The notes: a model not told the origin generated them from the letters alone. 64,000 bases of DNA from Chamaecyparis obtusa (GCA_027943335.1 BSBK01007845.1:186001-250000), one strand, 5' to 3'; shown: positions 1 to 12,608, numbered from the stretch's first letter. Program-made: numbers and translations.

Positions 1-2946
1 GCATAAAAATAGGTCCCATAGACCTAACAAATGCAATGATAACAGAGGAAAATACTACTGCTAAAACCATTGTTTCCAAGACCCATGGTGATCTCCTATC
101 TAGAAACTGAGACAAATGTGCTGCTACAATGGGTGAACTTGAAAAGACTAAAAGCCATAGTTTCAAACCTCGAAAGGAAAATAGGAAGCATTTCTAGATT
201 CTCCATTATAGTTATGCATAGTTCAATGACATCCCTCTATCTATTGCAAAAGAAGGTGTTGGGAAATGATGATAGTGATGAGGGAAACTACAAGGAACTC
301 TTCAAGTTCCTCACGAAGGATTGGTTGGCTATGTCACAAGGGAGCTCAATAGGGACTATGTCCCTTGTTCTATTTATTTTTGTTTTTGTTACTACTAGCT
401 GCCACTACATGGACATACTATGAAAATTATTTATGCTTTTTTAGTTTTTAGTTGGGATACTGATACTAGGTGCTTTTTTGTTTAGTAGTTAGTTTTTATT
501 GTTAATGTGTTGTTACTGTTAAATTGCTAACTATACGCCCTTTGGGCTGTTGTTTCTAAGGGACAACACCCTAGTTTTTGTTGCTTTAATATCAAAAACT
601 TAAAGTTATTGAATAAATTCAAGAATATTTATAATCTAATTGACAATTATTTTTTAATATAAGTAAGCATTATTCTTTATATTTCTTTTTAATATATGAT
701 CCTTTATTACAATAATTTATTTTTAGAAATAATAATTTATCTATTTTTTGAAAATAAAAATATAATACATAATAATTTTTATATTAGTTTTTTTTTAAAT
801 TTAGACTTTTATTATTTATATTTTTTTATAGTGTTATTAAATTATAATTTATGTATCGAAATACTTTTCCCCTTCTTTTTCATATTTGAAAACTATATCA
901 AAATCTTCCTTAATGCTTGTGTTATTCTCTTACACCTAATCTACTTTGTTGATTGGTGTTTACTATTTTTGGTTCAATTTGATGATGAATTGTTCTTCCA
1001 AGTCAAGTCTTCACCAATGACCTTCACAAATAATACCTCCTCCACAATGAGTAATTTAGTTCTGAAAAGATCAAGGATTGATCAAATGCATACTAACATA
1101 TTTTCCACTTCACCTTTAAAAATTTGTTTTGCATTGCTTATTTGTCCATGTCCTCCACCTTCACTTCCAAGGACTCACTGGTGTTGAATGAGTGGAAACA
1201 AGTTAAAATCCCCTTCAAAGGGGTAATGTTGGGAAAACAATCAAAAGCGAAAACTAGGCATAAGGCGAAGTGGGAAAGATCAAAGGAAAAATTCATGAAG
1301 ATGAATTTTGATGATGCTTCAAAGGGGCATCCAAGCATATTAGGAGCTGGTAGTGTGATTAAGGATCACAATGGGAAAATATTAGGGGCAATGATAACAG
1401 GGCTACAAAAATGGATCGAATAATATGGCTGAGGTAAGAGCTCTGTTGGATGGGGTAAATTTGGCAAGTCAACTAGGTCTACATATAGAAGGTGACTCCC
1501 AAATTATAATTTCTGCTCTAATTTCAAAAAACAAAAACAACTTCAGTATGTTTTAGGGGGAGGTGTGGAAGCTTCTTCCCAGAATTGAGGAATATAAGTT
1601 CAGCCAGTGCTACAGGGAGGCTAATCAACTTGCTGACTGGCTTTCGAATGAGACAACTAGCTTGGACCAAGGGCAACGAGTGTTTGATTCGAGTTCACTA
1701 ATCCCTGTCATCAAGGAAAGTTGAATCTAGTGTTCTCACCTAAAATGTCAGAGGAGATAGATATGGCAAGTATGATCAAGTCATAGCAGATGTTAAAATA
1801 TTGCAAATATCTTTTGAATTATAGCAGGGATGCCAACATGGCAGAGTAGTCTCAGATATATATTTGACTGGAACTTCCAAGGAAATTTTTTAGTTAATTG
1901 AATGCAAATATATTCATAGGGAAGGAGTTTCTATAAGGGTCTTTTACACCAGACTAATTCTCGGTGCTCATTACAATAGGTGAAAGACAGAATCATAGTT
2001 TTTAAATGTGTTGAGGTCATTGTGCAAGTGTGACATGGATAGCGGATGAACATATGAGGTATTAGTCTCCCAAGGTGATCTGGTACAAGTGGGCATTATG
2101 AAAGATGGTGGGTACACCAGTACAGCTTGGATGATCAAATTAGGACATGTATGAGTAAGAATCACATAGGAAAGGGTAATTCTCATACATGAGTGAAAGG
2201 ACATCTTTCTAATCAATGCAAGGATCAGAATTTGGTGACTGTGGGTAGGGGCAGGGATGTGATGTAATACAACTCCAAACTATGAGGTTGGGTACCACAT
2301 GGCTTAGCACCTGGACAACTCAGTAGGAGTATTCATGTTTCTGAGTACGGGGCTTCTCTCTGTATTTTGGGTATTAGATTTCACATGACACAAAATCTTA
2401 ATTCACATTTATGGGAAGAATTTTCTGAGAGTTTCACACACATGATAAATTCAGTGTCATTATTATCTCAACAGTTGAATTTGGTGTTAAATACTGGAAG
2501 TTTTCCAGAGGAGGTTATCTGGCAAAGATGAGCAGTAAGAAGGGTTGAGTGGTATGTGTACATTGTTTTTTCTTAGTAATTGTAAAAGGTCTGCTACTAT
2601 GATTTTTTTGGTAATGGCTATGTAAACAAACAGACTGGTTTGGGTAGTTTTTCTTCACATGTAGTCGATGTCTTGGTTTTTTTTGTTTCATTTATCAGTG
2701 TTCATACTATGTTTTGCAAATGGAGGAAAGCCAAGTCTACAATTTTTTTTCGATAAACATGTATTTTGAGGCTGCAAGGGTTTTTTTGGGCTTTGATGGT
2801 CATTGTAAAAGCAGTGATAGCCATACTTTTTGGGGCCTAATTGTACGGGTCAAGTCTGTTACTGGTGGTGGAAGAAACTTAATGTAAACATCCTATTACA
2901 TATATTAATAGGAAGTACAGGTCTACTGACCTTTTATAAAAAAAAA
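1..2946 (+). mobile_element. LINE (non-LTR retrotransposon) remnant, 3' part
   Basis: The stretch holds a broken RNase H domain (1200-1724), about 1.2 kb of non-coding sequence, and a run of nine A at 2938-2946 just after a short 'cctttta' sequence. An RNase H of this type followed by a 3' UTR and poly(A) is what the 3' end of a plant L1-type LINE looks like. Bases 70-423 are open but match nothing I recognise. The 5' end lies outside the window or is lost, so no target-site duplication can be checked. The assignment to LINE rests on the RNase H type and the A-tail; the start coordinate is arbitrary. Confidence 0.5.
1200..1724 (+). pseudogene. RNase H domain of a LINE-type polyprotein, broken
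   Basis: RNase H would remove the RNA strand of the RNA-DNA hybrid during reverse transcription. The first half reads MNFDDASKG (near 1304-1330; families usually have MNFDGASKGNPG), giving the first catalytic Asp. After a frameshift near 1412-1416 the second half begins NNMAEVRALLDG (catalytic Glu) and continues to IEGDSQII (catalytic Asp), then REANQLADWLS, the conserved C-terminal motif, and stops at 1722-1724. An in-frame TAG lies at 1554-1556. All main catalytic positions survive, but the frameshift and the stop make it a pseudogene. It resembles the RVT_3-type RNase H found at the end of plant LINE ORF2. Confidence 0.75.
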
Positions 2947-5599
2947 GTAAGATTCATTTTAAATTCTATTAATATAGCCTTTTAATGATATCTATTACTA
3001 TATGATGTGTGTAAATTATATGTAACTAATGGTCATTGTCAATAAGAATACAACATTAAGATGGATTGTGTGTTATGATAATTGTGTTTAGAGAAGATAC
3101 ATGTAGAAAGTTAGTAGAAGATAATAGACCAACAATTCAATTGATATAACAAGTACTTGAACTTCATTGATTGGAGTTAAATACATTATTTATTAAACTT
3201 TCACTTGTATAGCAATTTCCAACCAAAGTTTCGTAGTTGTTAGTAAGGTCTACAAAAGGAAGTGAATTTGGTACAGGAATTGGATACTTTTCATGCTTCA
3301 TAGAAATCAGAAGGATATGGAGTTTAAATGAAATTTTAGCATTGAGTTGAACAATAACCTATTGGAGATATGATATAAGCAATCATCTTGTTCCTTTTGG
3401 ATTGATTTCTTGACAAGATGATGTTTCAGTAGTCTTTATATAGAACTTGGGCATTGACATTTGAAACACATTAATACAAATACTCATCTATGAGGTCAGT
3501 GTTTACTATTTCACCTACTTTACATTGTAACCGTCAAAAGAAAAAGAAAATATTTGTTTGGGAAAAGTTGCTAGACCATTGAATCTTTTGTATTGTTATA
3601 TTAAATCTTTCCCATTGAATCTTTAGTATTGTTAAATTAATAGATATAATATTAGTTTTTGGTTATAAAATATATTATTTATGGTTTCTTTTTCTATCAC
3701 TTGTCTATGTTGTAGCATGCACATGAATGTAAACTTTCATTTGTTTAATAGAGCATTGTTCAATGAAGTGTTAGATATTAGGATGTTTAACTGATTAGTT
3801 TCATTTGTTCACTTGAGTATTGTTCAATAATTAATGTTAGAAATTAGGATGTTTGACTTACTAGTTGGTTGGTGCAAGTTCTTATCTAGATCAAATGTAA
3901 ACTCTAATGCATAATGCAAAATAATAATATATTAAACCATGCATGCAATTGCCATGCATTGAACTAGTATATTTTAATGATTGTTTATTTTTTATTTTTT
4001 AATTCACCAATTTGTACTCTATCAATATTTTCCAAGCCTACCCTGTTTAAAACATGGTTGCATTGCTGTGAAGTCCTTGACAATAGTTAACAAGATAGTT
4101 TTCTTCTTTGATTTATTTGCATACTTGAGAGTAATAAATGCACTTAACAAACACCATATGCATATTATTGATAGATACCAATCATCAATTGTTATAACCT
4201 GTGCTACAGGTGACACCAAAACTGTAAGTACTATAAAAAGTTTTCAAAAGTCTATTAAAACCATTATGACTTCATTGAAAATATACTTTTAACTGTTTTT
4301 TTTGAAACATCAGATGCTATCACTTACACGTATTATCAATAAAATAAGCATTATAAAGGAAACATATTTAATTAAATTTATTAAATATTACAAGAACTTG
4401 CCAAATATACAGTATATGGATTGTTCTGAGTGCCCACTCAAGGAAACATTTACATCTATTATTAATAGGTTTTCCATACACAACGAAAACATAGTTTATA
4501 TTAAAAAAAAAGAGCCAAAAAAAACAGTTATGCATAGGTGATCAAGGGGTTATTCTATTTGACAACAATGCTTCAGTTTTATGTTCTCATCATTTGTTTA
4601 GAAAAACAAAACAAACTATTCTGAACTTTTCTTCACTTCGAAGAAGAAAACCACCATTGTCAACATTTGAAGAAATTTCACAGCAATACAGCCTTGTTTA
4701 TTTTAGTTTTCAACTCTCTGTTACAGTAGTTACAATCTCTCAACAAATAAAATTGACTTAGCACCAATTTCAGGTCCTCATCCATTTCAAATTATTTTAA
4801 CACATTTTTGTCTCTATTATTCAACTTTTCCAATTTTAATGGACATGGCTATTCTCCACACAAAATAGCATGCAAGTAAACATTCATACGATAACTAAAA
4901 TCTACATATTACAACGAATTTTCACTGACCTAACCTTCATAATCTACCTCCGCAATGTTATAAAAATACAAAAAACCAATAAAAATATATTATATATTAC
5001 AAATTTATATTTTTAAAATATTACAATTTTGTGTAGAGAATAACCAAAGCTAATTTCAGTTAATCTACCCACTCATTTTAATTGATTAAATTAGATCAGT
5101 AAATTATAACTGCCCCTATTAATCGTAGGGTTCAATTTCTATCCCTGCACCCAAATTCAAAACGACACTTACGGTCTTACCCCATGGTAGCAGGGATCAC
5201 CTAGTGTGGAGCCCAAAGACTTTCAAACTTCTACTTTCCTTGGTCGTCGAGGAGAAATCTAAGATTTTTGCCTTGCTAAGTCATGCACGACGGTAAGCAT
5301 CAATCCTGTTAAAAAATAAATTCATTTTCCCAACATTCTAGTTGACCAAAAAATTGTTGAATTCTTGTATACATTGATTTTTTAAGGTCAAATTTTACTG
5401 CTTTCAATGGGGACTTGACTCATACATCAGAGGTCTATTTTAGCGAAAGATTGCCACATGCAGCACGGAGACAAATTGCATATCAAGGGTCAATGTAAAA
5501 ACAGAAAATGCATTTCATTGGAGGCAAACACCTCATTTTGCTTGATTACAATGCATGTTACAAATTATATGAATCATAAATTATATTATATTGAAATTG
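2947..5599. other. Intergenic, AT-rich, no gene seen
   Basis: No reading frame here has recognisable domain content; open frames at 3.98-4.54 kb are AT-rich and I could not support them. A small imperfect tandem duplication of about 60 bp occurs at 3737-3857, marked by repeated 'gttagaaattaggatgttt'-like words. The part just before 5600 would be the 3' UTR of the minus-strand gene that ends there. Confidence 0.5.
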
Positions 5600-8500
5600 T
5601 CATGCAGCCTTGGCACAAGTGTGACTGCTGTCATGCTCTAAATCAGGATCCTCCGTTACTGTTTGGATAACATCTTGCAGCGAAATGCTGTTTTGATCGG
5701 TGAAAGGATCTGTATCTTCTGCCAAATTATTTGATTCAATTCTATCATTTGATCTTTGCTTTTTTATAGCCTCTCTTCTATGTTCATGCTCCACCATTCT
5801 GCATACAAAGGGAGTATGATTAAAGACTTGAAATTGCCAGTGTCAATAATTGGTGAGCACAACAGGTTTCTTTGGAAAAAAAACTGTACAAAGGTTTTCG
5901 AGATTCAACAATCATTTTCCAAAAAAAGACAAAGTACAGAGATTTTGAAATAGATGTTTCCAGTCAGACTCCATAACCCATCAGAAGGGCATACCATTTT
6001 AGATAGTACAAAAAATATCAAATCATTCTTAAAACCCAAAAAAATCCATGAATTAGCAAGGGATGAAATCCCACAACATACTCTAATGTGAGAGCAAGTC
6101 GAGGCCTTTTGATGATGGTGTCCTGCCCTAGAGATCCTTCACTTGATGTGCTTTGATCCTCATTCTCACATAATCTGAAAATCAGAAGTAGAATTTAGTT
6201 ACAAAACTTTTGGATATAATAACATCTAAAATATGATAAACCCCTCAGTTTTAGGTGCTAGCTCACCTTGAATTAAAAAAGACAGAATCTACAGATGCAA
6301 TTTCTGCTTCTACACGAGAAACCTGCTGCAATCTTGACTGTGGATGACAACTAGAATCCTGTAATTGCAAAATGGAAGACAAGGTTCATGACGAATAAAT
6401 CAGAAATCTAGCTAATCTATTTGTGGAGTCATTATTACCAAAATGCTACAACGAGATACATGTTAGAATACATATTGTGTATGATAAACAAGCAAAGGTA
6501 CAAAAGTATCCTTAGAAACAAGTACCAGCACAAAAGTATCCTTATTCAACTCTATTCATAAATCGATGGCAAAATTAAAGGAATAACTCAAATCAAGATT
6601 TTCCACAAACGATTACTTGGTTATTATGTACTTATAACTGGATGAAAGAAGGGATCTATAAATTCCCATGCTCAAAGCTGGAGACTATAGAATATTCAAA
6701 CCCTAGCTTTTCTGAGAAATTTGCATTTTCTTAAATGAAAGTTTCGAGGCTTTACCTGTCATGAGTTCTGTCTATAAATTAATTGAGAAAGAATAAGGTT
6801 GTGCATCAAAACTCAAAATTTTCAACTTGATCAGAACAAATTGTTATTAATGTCTGAAGAAATCAGGACCTAAAATACAGTTCACAAATGATTAAGAATA
6901 CTATTTGGACAAAAGCCAGGAACACTGCAACAACAAACCCACAATTATGATTTATCTATAAATGTTCTCTGCAGCAGACTGTCACGATGGTCAGCTTAGT
7001 TAGATGAACCAAACTAAGCAATCAAAGAACAGAAAATGTATGAAAATTATTGTGCAAAATAACTAGTTTCTTCATAGATAAATGCATGGACTCAGAAACA
7101 GTGACCACATATCCGACATGTTCAGATGCGAAATAAAATAAAGGTTAAGAGCTATAAAAAGCTAATCTCCTTTCGCAAAGCCGGAAGTTAGTCCAGAGAG
7201 GTAAACTAGAAAACAAAATTGTTATTAAAAATCAAATCTTCCTTATTTTTCTGAAAATTAGACACTGCAGTGAAAATGGACACCCTGAATTCTGCATATA
7301 AAACTTCTTTTCATCCTAATCAAAGATATGAAATACTTTACTGTTCAGATCAAAATTAAGAGCCTTCCTGACACCTATAAGTTAAGACGACTAAAAAACA
7401 GAGACAATACTTGCCGCAGATTTTGAGAATGGCAGAGCAAGCTAAGGTAGGTTGAATGTTACAAACTCTTATAATAATGTAAACCTGTAAGCTCGCACAA
7501 ATGAAACTGAGGTCTGAAGTTGTGGAGACAGATAAACTTTGCTGTGCATTTCTTAACTATATGTAACCATGAAATTCAGAATTTGTTGGGCCCTTAAGGA
7601 GACGCCAAATGGGAAAATTCTTAACATCATATTCTTTATTTAAAGTAAGTCCAATGTATCCTACCTAATAGCGGGTTATTGTTTATAAGCAAGAAGTAGC
7701 AATAGGTGGGCTTCTTGTTATGGTTATACTAATGGGTTTCAGGGGGCTATAATCGCCCTGTTTCCTCCTATTCCCACAACCCACAAGCTGGAGTAATGCT
7801 GACATAAATCATCTCTCTGGAGATCACCATTACTGCGTGTAACTTCTGATGATGACAATCTTCCTTTTCCCATTTGGCTAGTTTCCAGTCTCGCCTCTTT
7901 TATCTTTGAGTGAGCTCTGGATCATTCAGGCAAAAAAACTTATAATTAATTGTTACGAAGTTTGTTCGATCACATATCGTCGCAAGCCAATCATAACCTA
8001 TTTTAGGGCCCTAGGTTTTTTCAGAACTGATGAATTCCAAAGAGATAGACACAAACATAGATCCGGGTTACAATGCTTTATATGTTCATTTTTTCCCCAA
8101 AAATCCAATTGTCGTGCACAAAATTTGTAATCCACTATTTCGTAGCCAGATTAAGACCAGTTACAGAGCAATAAAGCTGTAATTCAGTAATTCACACCCA
8201 ACTCTGTTTTCCTTTCCCAAGATCCAATCATAAAGCAAAAAAAAATGCATTTGCACTATCTATTCCAAATGCCAACCAAATCTGAAAGAACCCAGATGGA
8301 AGAATGTTAAACTACTTAAAAATGCAAAAATAGTTGCATATGCACTAACAATTCCAAATGCCAGCCAAATCTGAGAGAACCCAGATGGAAGAATGTTGGG
8401 CAACTTAAAAACCCTACATCGCTAAACACCAGAGGCTGCAAATGTAATGATCGACAACTGAATCAGCCCCAAAAACACCCACGAAACAAGGATCCAATTT

Positions 8501-8610
8501 TGCAAGTGAAAGCAAACTAAATCGCTTACCAGGGACGAAATCGTCATTCCAGAGAGACAGAGAGGAAACCCTCGAGCAGCCCAAGCAGACGATAACTGGA
8601 GTCCCACCAT
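5600..8610 (-). CDS. Four-exon gene, 154-residue protein of unknown function
   Basis: Exons on the minus strand are 8610-8530, 6358-6267, 6174-6082 and 5798-5600. All three introns (2171, 92 and 283 nt) have GT-AG ends (GTAAGC, GTGAGC and GTATGT donors; ATTACAG, TTTTCAG and TATGCAG acceptors). The joined frame is 465 nt with no internal stop and keeps phase at each junction, which is the main evidence that it is real. It starts at ATG 8610 (MVGLQLSSAWAARG) and ends DSSHTCAKAA at TGA. Visible features: a short basic patch IIKRPRLAL that could be a nuclear signal, a charged stretch EHEHRREAIKKQRS, and an acidic C-terminus rich in D, E, S and T. I do not recognise the family. The long first intron could hide another exon, and exon 1 could be part of a longer transcript. 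The leader before the ATG is more GC-rich than its surroundings, as plant 5' UTRs can be. Transcript data would settle the model. Confidence 0.6.
7739..7918 (-). other. Coding-like stretch inside intron 1
   Basis: Minus-strand frame of about 59 codons containing KGRLSSSEVTRSNGDLQ and ending at TGA (7741-7739). It follows a pyrimidine-rich tract and a CAG near 7919, as a splice acceptor would look, but its phase does not fit exon 1 and no good donor follows. It could be an alternative exon or a remnant of inserted DNA. I do not recognise it. Confidence 0.2.
8235..8412. repeat. Imperfect tandem duplication, about 89-bp unit
   Basis: Two adjacent copies share 'attccaaatgcca', 'accaaatctga' and 'acccagatggaagaatgtt', with an offset of 89 bp (8262 and 8351). 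It lies in intron 1 of the minus-strand gene. Confidence 0.8.
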
Positions 8611-8852
8611 CTTTTCTCTGATCTCACTTCAATTTGAAAGCCTTTTCTTCGCCTCTGTGTTACAGAAATTGAGAGACCAAAGTGAATTAAAGGAATTTAA
8701 TGGCGTTGCCGTCCATGAGTTGGGAGAAACGTGGGAGGCGAGGCAATCGGTCAACGAGAACCGTCACTTGTACTTTGAATACTTTATTCCACGTCATTGC
8801 CTGTAATGTTCATTTTTTTGGATTTTCTTCCACGTCATTGCCTGTAATGTTC
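8611..8852 (-). promoter_or_regulatory. Upstream region with two TGACGTGG sites
   Basis: Upstream of the minus-strand ATG at 8610, a 41-bp tandem duplication places two copies of CCACGTCA (TGACGTGG on the gene's strand) at 8789-8796 and 8830-8837, within about 230 bp of the start codon. This 8-mer joins C-box and G-box half sites and is a classic binding site of plant bZIP factors. A W-box-like GTTGACC occurs nearer the gene (near 8750). No clear TATA box is seen. Regulation by bZIP factors is an inference. Confidence 0.4.
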
Positions 8853-8898
8853 ACCTCCTCCCGAATCTCGATCCTTTGATCTCCATTTCTGAGTTGCT

Positions 8899-8926
8899 CG
8901 GGCAGCGGGCAACGGGCAGCGGGCAG
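8899..8926. repeat. CGGGCAR minisatellite, copy in unit 1
   Basis: Four 7-bp repeats alternating CGGGCAG and CGGGCAA. Confidence 0.85.
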
Positions 8927-9920
8927 TGCTTTGATTTTCATTTGTGCTTACTACACCCCAAAAATTATAATTAATGCTATTTTAGGGCAAATATATTCCT
9001 CCCATTTGTCATGCGTTTTTTTTGGAGGGGTTGGTATAATCCACAAATAACTGCCACCTATACGATTCCTTTTATTAGTTTAAATGTTTTGTTTTGTTTC
9101 TGTTTTGATAAGGATAACTTTGTTAATGTCACTTTGGCTTTTCAAACTTTAATTTTATGTTTTATTTTGTTTTGTTTTGGTTGAGGATAACCTTTCATAA
9201 TGTTATCTTGGCTTTTCAAACTTTAAAATAGTCAATTAATATATTTAAAAATAGTACTAAGGAGTTTTAAAGGATAAGTCTATCCGAAATTATTGGTAGA
9301 ATTTAAATGTAAAAAATAAAAACATAAGTTTTTTTATATAAAACTAATATCTTTTATTAGTATTTATCATTTCATAAAAATAATTAGAGACTATGCACAA
9401 AATAGAGGTTACTCACAAAATTATGTGTTGATATATGTGGCAAATTTAATATTTGATTGGTTTTAGTATTAAATATTTATAAGGCAGTAGCGTGAGAATA
9501 GTACCTTATGTATACCCATTAAGATGAAATAACCCCTATATCAATTTGTATCAGAGGATAAAATTCTAGTTTTCAATTGCATTTGAGAAATCCTAAAATA
9601 TGTTTTTCTATTAAAAGAACTCCTAACTCCTAAGGTGAAAACTCTACCTAATACATCAATGTTAGACTAGAGCAGAAACGTTGTAATATTGTTACTTTAT
9701 GATCAATGGCTTAGTAATTTTTGACTTCCAGGAGTAAGTTGAATCTTAGGGAGGGATGATGTAATGCCCCTCCAACCCTAATAAGTCCTGGTTATGCTCT
9801 CTAGAGATTAGGAAGAGTTATATGTGATTTCAGGGTTATGTTTATAAGAGAATGATCCTTCTTGAGATAGTAGGTACCTCCTCCCGAATCTCGATCCTTT
9901 GACCTCCATTTCTGAGTTGC

Positions 9921-9970
9921 CCGGGCAACGGGCAACTGGCAACGGGCAACGGGCAACGAGCAACGGGCAA
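9921..9970. repeat. CGGGCAA minisatellite, copy in unit 2
   Basis: About seven 7-bp repeats, mostly CGGGCAA with CTGGCAA and CGAGCAA variants. It is longer than the matching array in unit 1, so repeat number changed after the kilobase duplication. Confidence 0.85.
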
Positions 9971-11496
9971 TGCTTTGATTTTCATTTGTGCTCACTACAC
10001 CCCAAAAATTATAATTAATGCTATTTTAGGGCAAATATATTCCTCCCATTTGTCATGTGTCTTTTTTGGAGGGGGGTTTGGTATAATCCACAAATAACTG
10101 TCACCTATACGATTCCTTTTATTAATTTAAATGTTTTGTTTTGTTTATGTTTTGATCAAGGATAACTTTGTTAATGTCATCTTGGCTTTTCAAACTTTAA
10201 TTTTATGTTTTATTTTGTTCTGTTTTGGTTGAGGATAACCTTTCATAATGTTATCTTGGCTTTTCAAACTTTAAAATAGTCAATTAATACATTTAAAAAT
10301 AGTACTAAGGAGTTTTAAAGGATAAGCCTATCTGAAATTATAGGTAAAATTTAAATGTAAAAAATAAAAAAATAAGTTTTTTATATAAAACTAATATCTT
10401 TTTAGTATTTATCATTTCATAAAAATAATTAGAGACTATGTACAAAATAGAGGTTACTCACAAAATTATGTGCTGATATATGTGGCAAATTTAATATTTG
10501 AATGGTTTTAGTATTAAATATTTATAAGGCAGTAGCGTGAGAATAGTACCTTATGTATACCCATTAAGAAGAAATAACCCCTATATCAATTTGTATCTAA
10601 TTTAGAGGATTAAATTTTGGTTTTAAATTGCATTTGAGAAATCCTAAAATATGTTTTTCTATTAAAAGAACTCCTAACTCCTGAGGTGAAAACTCTACCT
10701 AATACATCAATGTTAGACTAGAGTAGAAAAGTTGTAATATTGTTACTTTATGATCAATGGCTTAGTAATTTCTGACTTCCAGGAGTAAGTTGAATCTTAG
10801 GGAGGGATGATGTAATGCCCCTCCAACCCTAACAAGTCCTGGTTATGCTCACTAGAGATTAGGAAGAGTTATATGTGATTTCAGGGTTATGTTTATAAGA
10901 GAATGATCCTTCTTGAGATAGTTGCTTAAACCAAACCTCTTCCAACTCACCATAACTTCATATTTTAATTTGGGAAATAATAATATTACATAGGTATGTT
11001 CTTTTATATATCTTCCTATGAGTTAGTGATATTTTACGACCGTAATGACAAAGGGATCACTTGATAGACCTATATGCTTCTTTGCGAGATGCTCATTACT
11101 AATGTTTATGTGTACCTTAAGTTAATTGATTATAGTCACTTAAAGGGTTAGATGTGTTACCTACTCTAATGATGTTACTGGTTAAACATGACTAATGCAT
11201 TGAGGGTTATATGATTTGTTTATCTTGATTTGATAATGAGACTTTATGAGTACAATGCCTGATGGTTAAATTGGTTTGTGACAGTCAATAGATGATTTAC
11301 ATTTACATGATTATGTTATGACCCATTCTCATTATACAATATGGAATAGTGATTATACTAGAACTAATCATATTGATCTATTTATGCTTGTTGATGTCAC
11401 TGTCTGATGTGAGTGTAGGATGAGGGGAGGCAGTCGTAGTTACTCCTACATGAGGTCGTTATGATGTCACACTCTTCCTCCTTGTTTGCCATGGTT

Positions 11497-11501
<5 letters not shown>

Positions 11502-11559
<58 letters not shown>

Positions 11560-11563
11560 GTAT
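11502..11563. repeat. (AT)n then (GTAT)n microsatellite
   Basis: Pure AT dinucleotides to 11547, followed by four GTAT units. Confidence 0.95.
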
Positions 11564-11828
11564 ACATGTGGGTGTACTCGGTTGGTGTTATAGGATGCAG
11601 GTACCAAGCATCGACTTCATCTGGCTACATAGGTTTGAGCGTGCCTTCAAAATCTTTGAACTGTTGTTGTGTGGAGATTTTACCAAGTTACTCTCAAGGA
11701 TTCCTTGTTGACTTAGGTTCCTATTTAGGGAATCACCTTAGTTGGGGGATTGACTAGTATTATGGTTTTGTTGATTTATATTTTAGAGTGTGTTTCCTTT
11801 ATTTCATTGAAGCATTATACTTCTATGT

Positions 11829-11831
<3 letters not shown>

Positions 11832-11912
<81 letters not shown>
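11832..11912. repeat. (AT)n microsatellite
   Basis: About 40 uninterrupted AT dinucleotides. Peptide frames of alternating Tyr and Ile over it are artefacts. Confidence 0.95.
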
Positions 11913-11916
<4 letters not shown>

Positions 11917-12104
11917 ATATTTATTTGTATTATTACTAGATGTATATTAAATATGTATATGTATATACGGGTGCACACATATATACCTATGCATATATAA
12001 ATATTATAACCTATGTGTTTTGCTTGCAATTATAATTATATCTTTAATGTTTAAATGATGATTATTAAATAAAAATAATAATAAAGTAAAATAAGGCTCT
12101 TTTT

Positions 12105-12190
12105 GGTAAAACTAGCTACCTAGGAGATTTGAACCCGAGACTTCCTAGAAGTTAGGCTAGTTTATTTCCAATTGGGCTATGTGAGTTATT
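12105..12190 (-). mobile_element. tRNA-like head of a SINE, or tRNA pseudogene
   Basis: On the minus strand TAGCCCAATTGG (12179-12168) fits an RNA polymerase III A box, and GGGTTCAAATC (12136-12126) fits a B box. The 31-nt gap between them is the spacing of a tRNA gene. The intervening sequence does not fold into a good anticodon stem by eye, so a tRNA-derived SINE head is more likely than a working tRNA. Its 3' end and target-site duplication were not resolved. Confidence 0.5.
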
Positions 12191-12608
12191 TGAGTATTCT
12201 TATGCTTCTTTTCTAGTTATGGTCTTCTTTTGAACGAAAAGTTAATTAAAAATAAAAGCTTTTAAAGTTGTTTACGGGGATTGATTGATTTAATTTTCAA
12301 CCAACTATAGTAGTTGGAGTAGTTGCTTCCCATAAAGAAACTCCTCCAACCATATAATTTTCATGTAATTATTGGAGTATGAGGAGTTTGGGAAGGGAGA
12401 AAGATTGGAGGAAATTTGGGGAGAATTCTAGAAGTAAATAAATTTTGGGGTTTTGTCGTAATTGCATTTTTTGATAGCTTTGGTTGTGAAGGGTTGGTGG
12501 AATTGTTCTTAGAAGGATTGAGGAAGATGTTTCTTTGAGGGAAGATCATCTGGGAAGGCTATCATCACTTCATCTTGGAATGTTGCTATGATTGAACTTG
12601 GGAAGGGA

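Larger units (their letters stand above)
8853..10921. repeat. Tandem duplication, about 1.02-1.05 kb per unit
   Basis: Unit 1 (8853-9875) and unit 2 (9876-10921) are near-identical over their whole length, both starting 'acctcctcccgaatctcg' and ending 'cttcttgagata'. Each unit contains a CGGGCAA minisatellite near its start, then non-coding sequence, then 'gagggatga' followed by TGTAATGCCCC, which looks like the polypurine tract and first bases of an LTR. The duplication therefore spans an internal/LTR boundary. Confidence 0.9.

Noticed and set aside
3981..4541. Open frames of 103 and 79 codons
   Set aside because: AT-rich, no recognisable domain, no splice pattern that I could support, although a GTAAGT follows one of them.
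9801..9995. Minus-strand frame with repeated 'LPVAR'
   Set aside because: It is the translated CGGGCAA minisatellite.
11496..12029. Open frames made of alternating Ile and Tyr
   Set aside because: They translate (AT)n microsatellites; the same applies to frames at 18619-18825.
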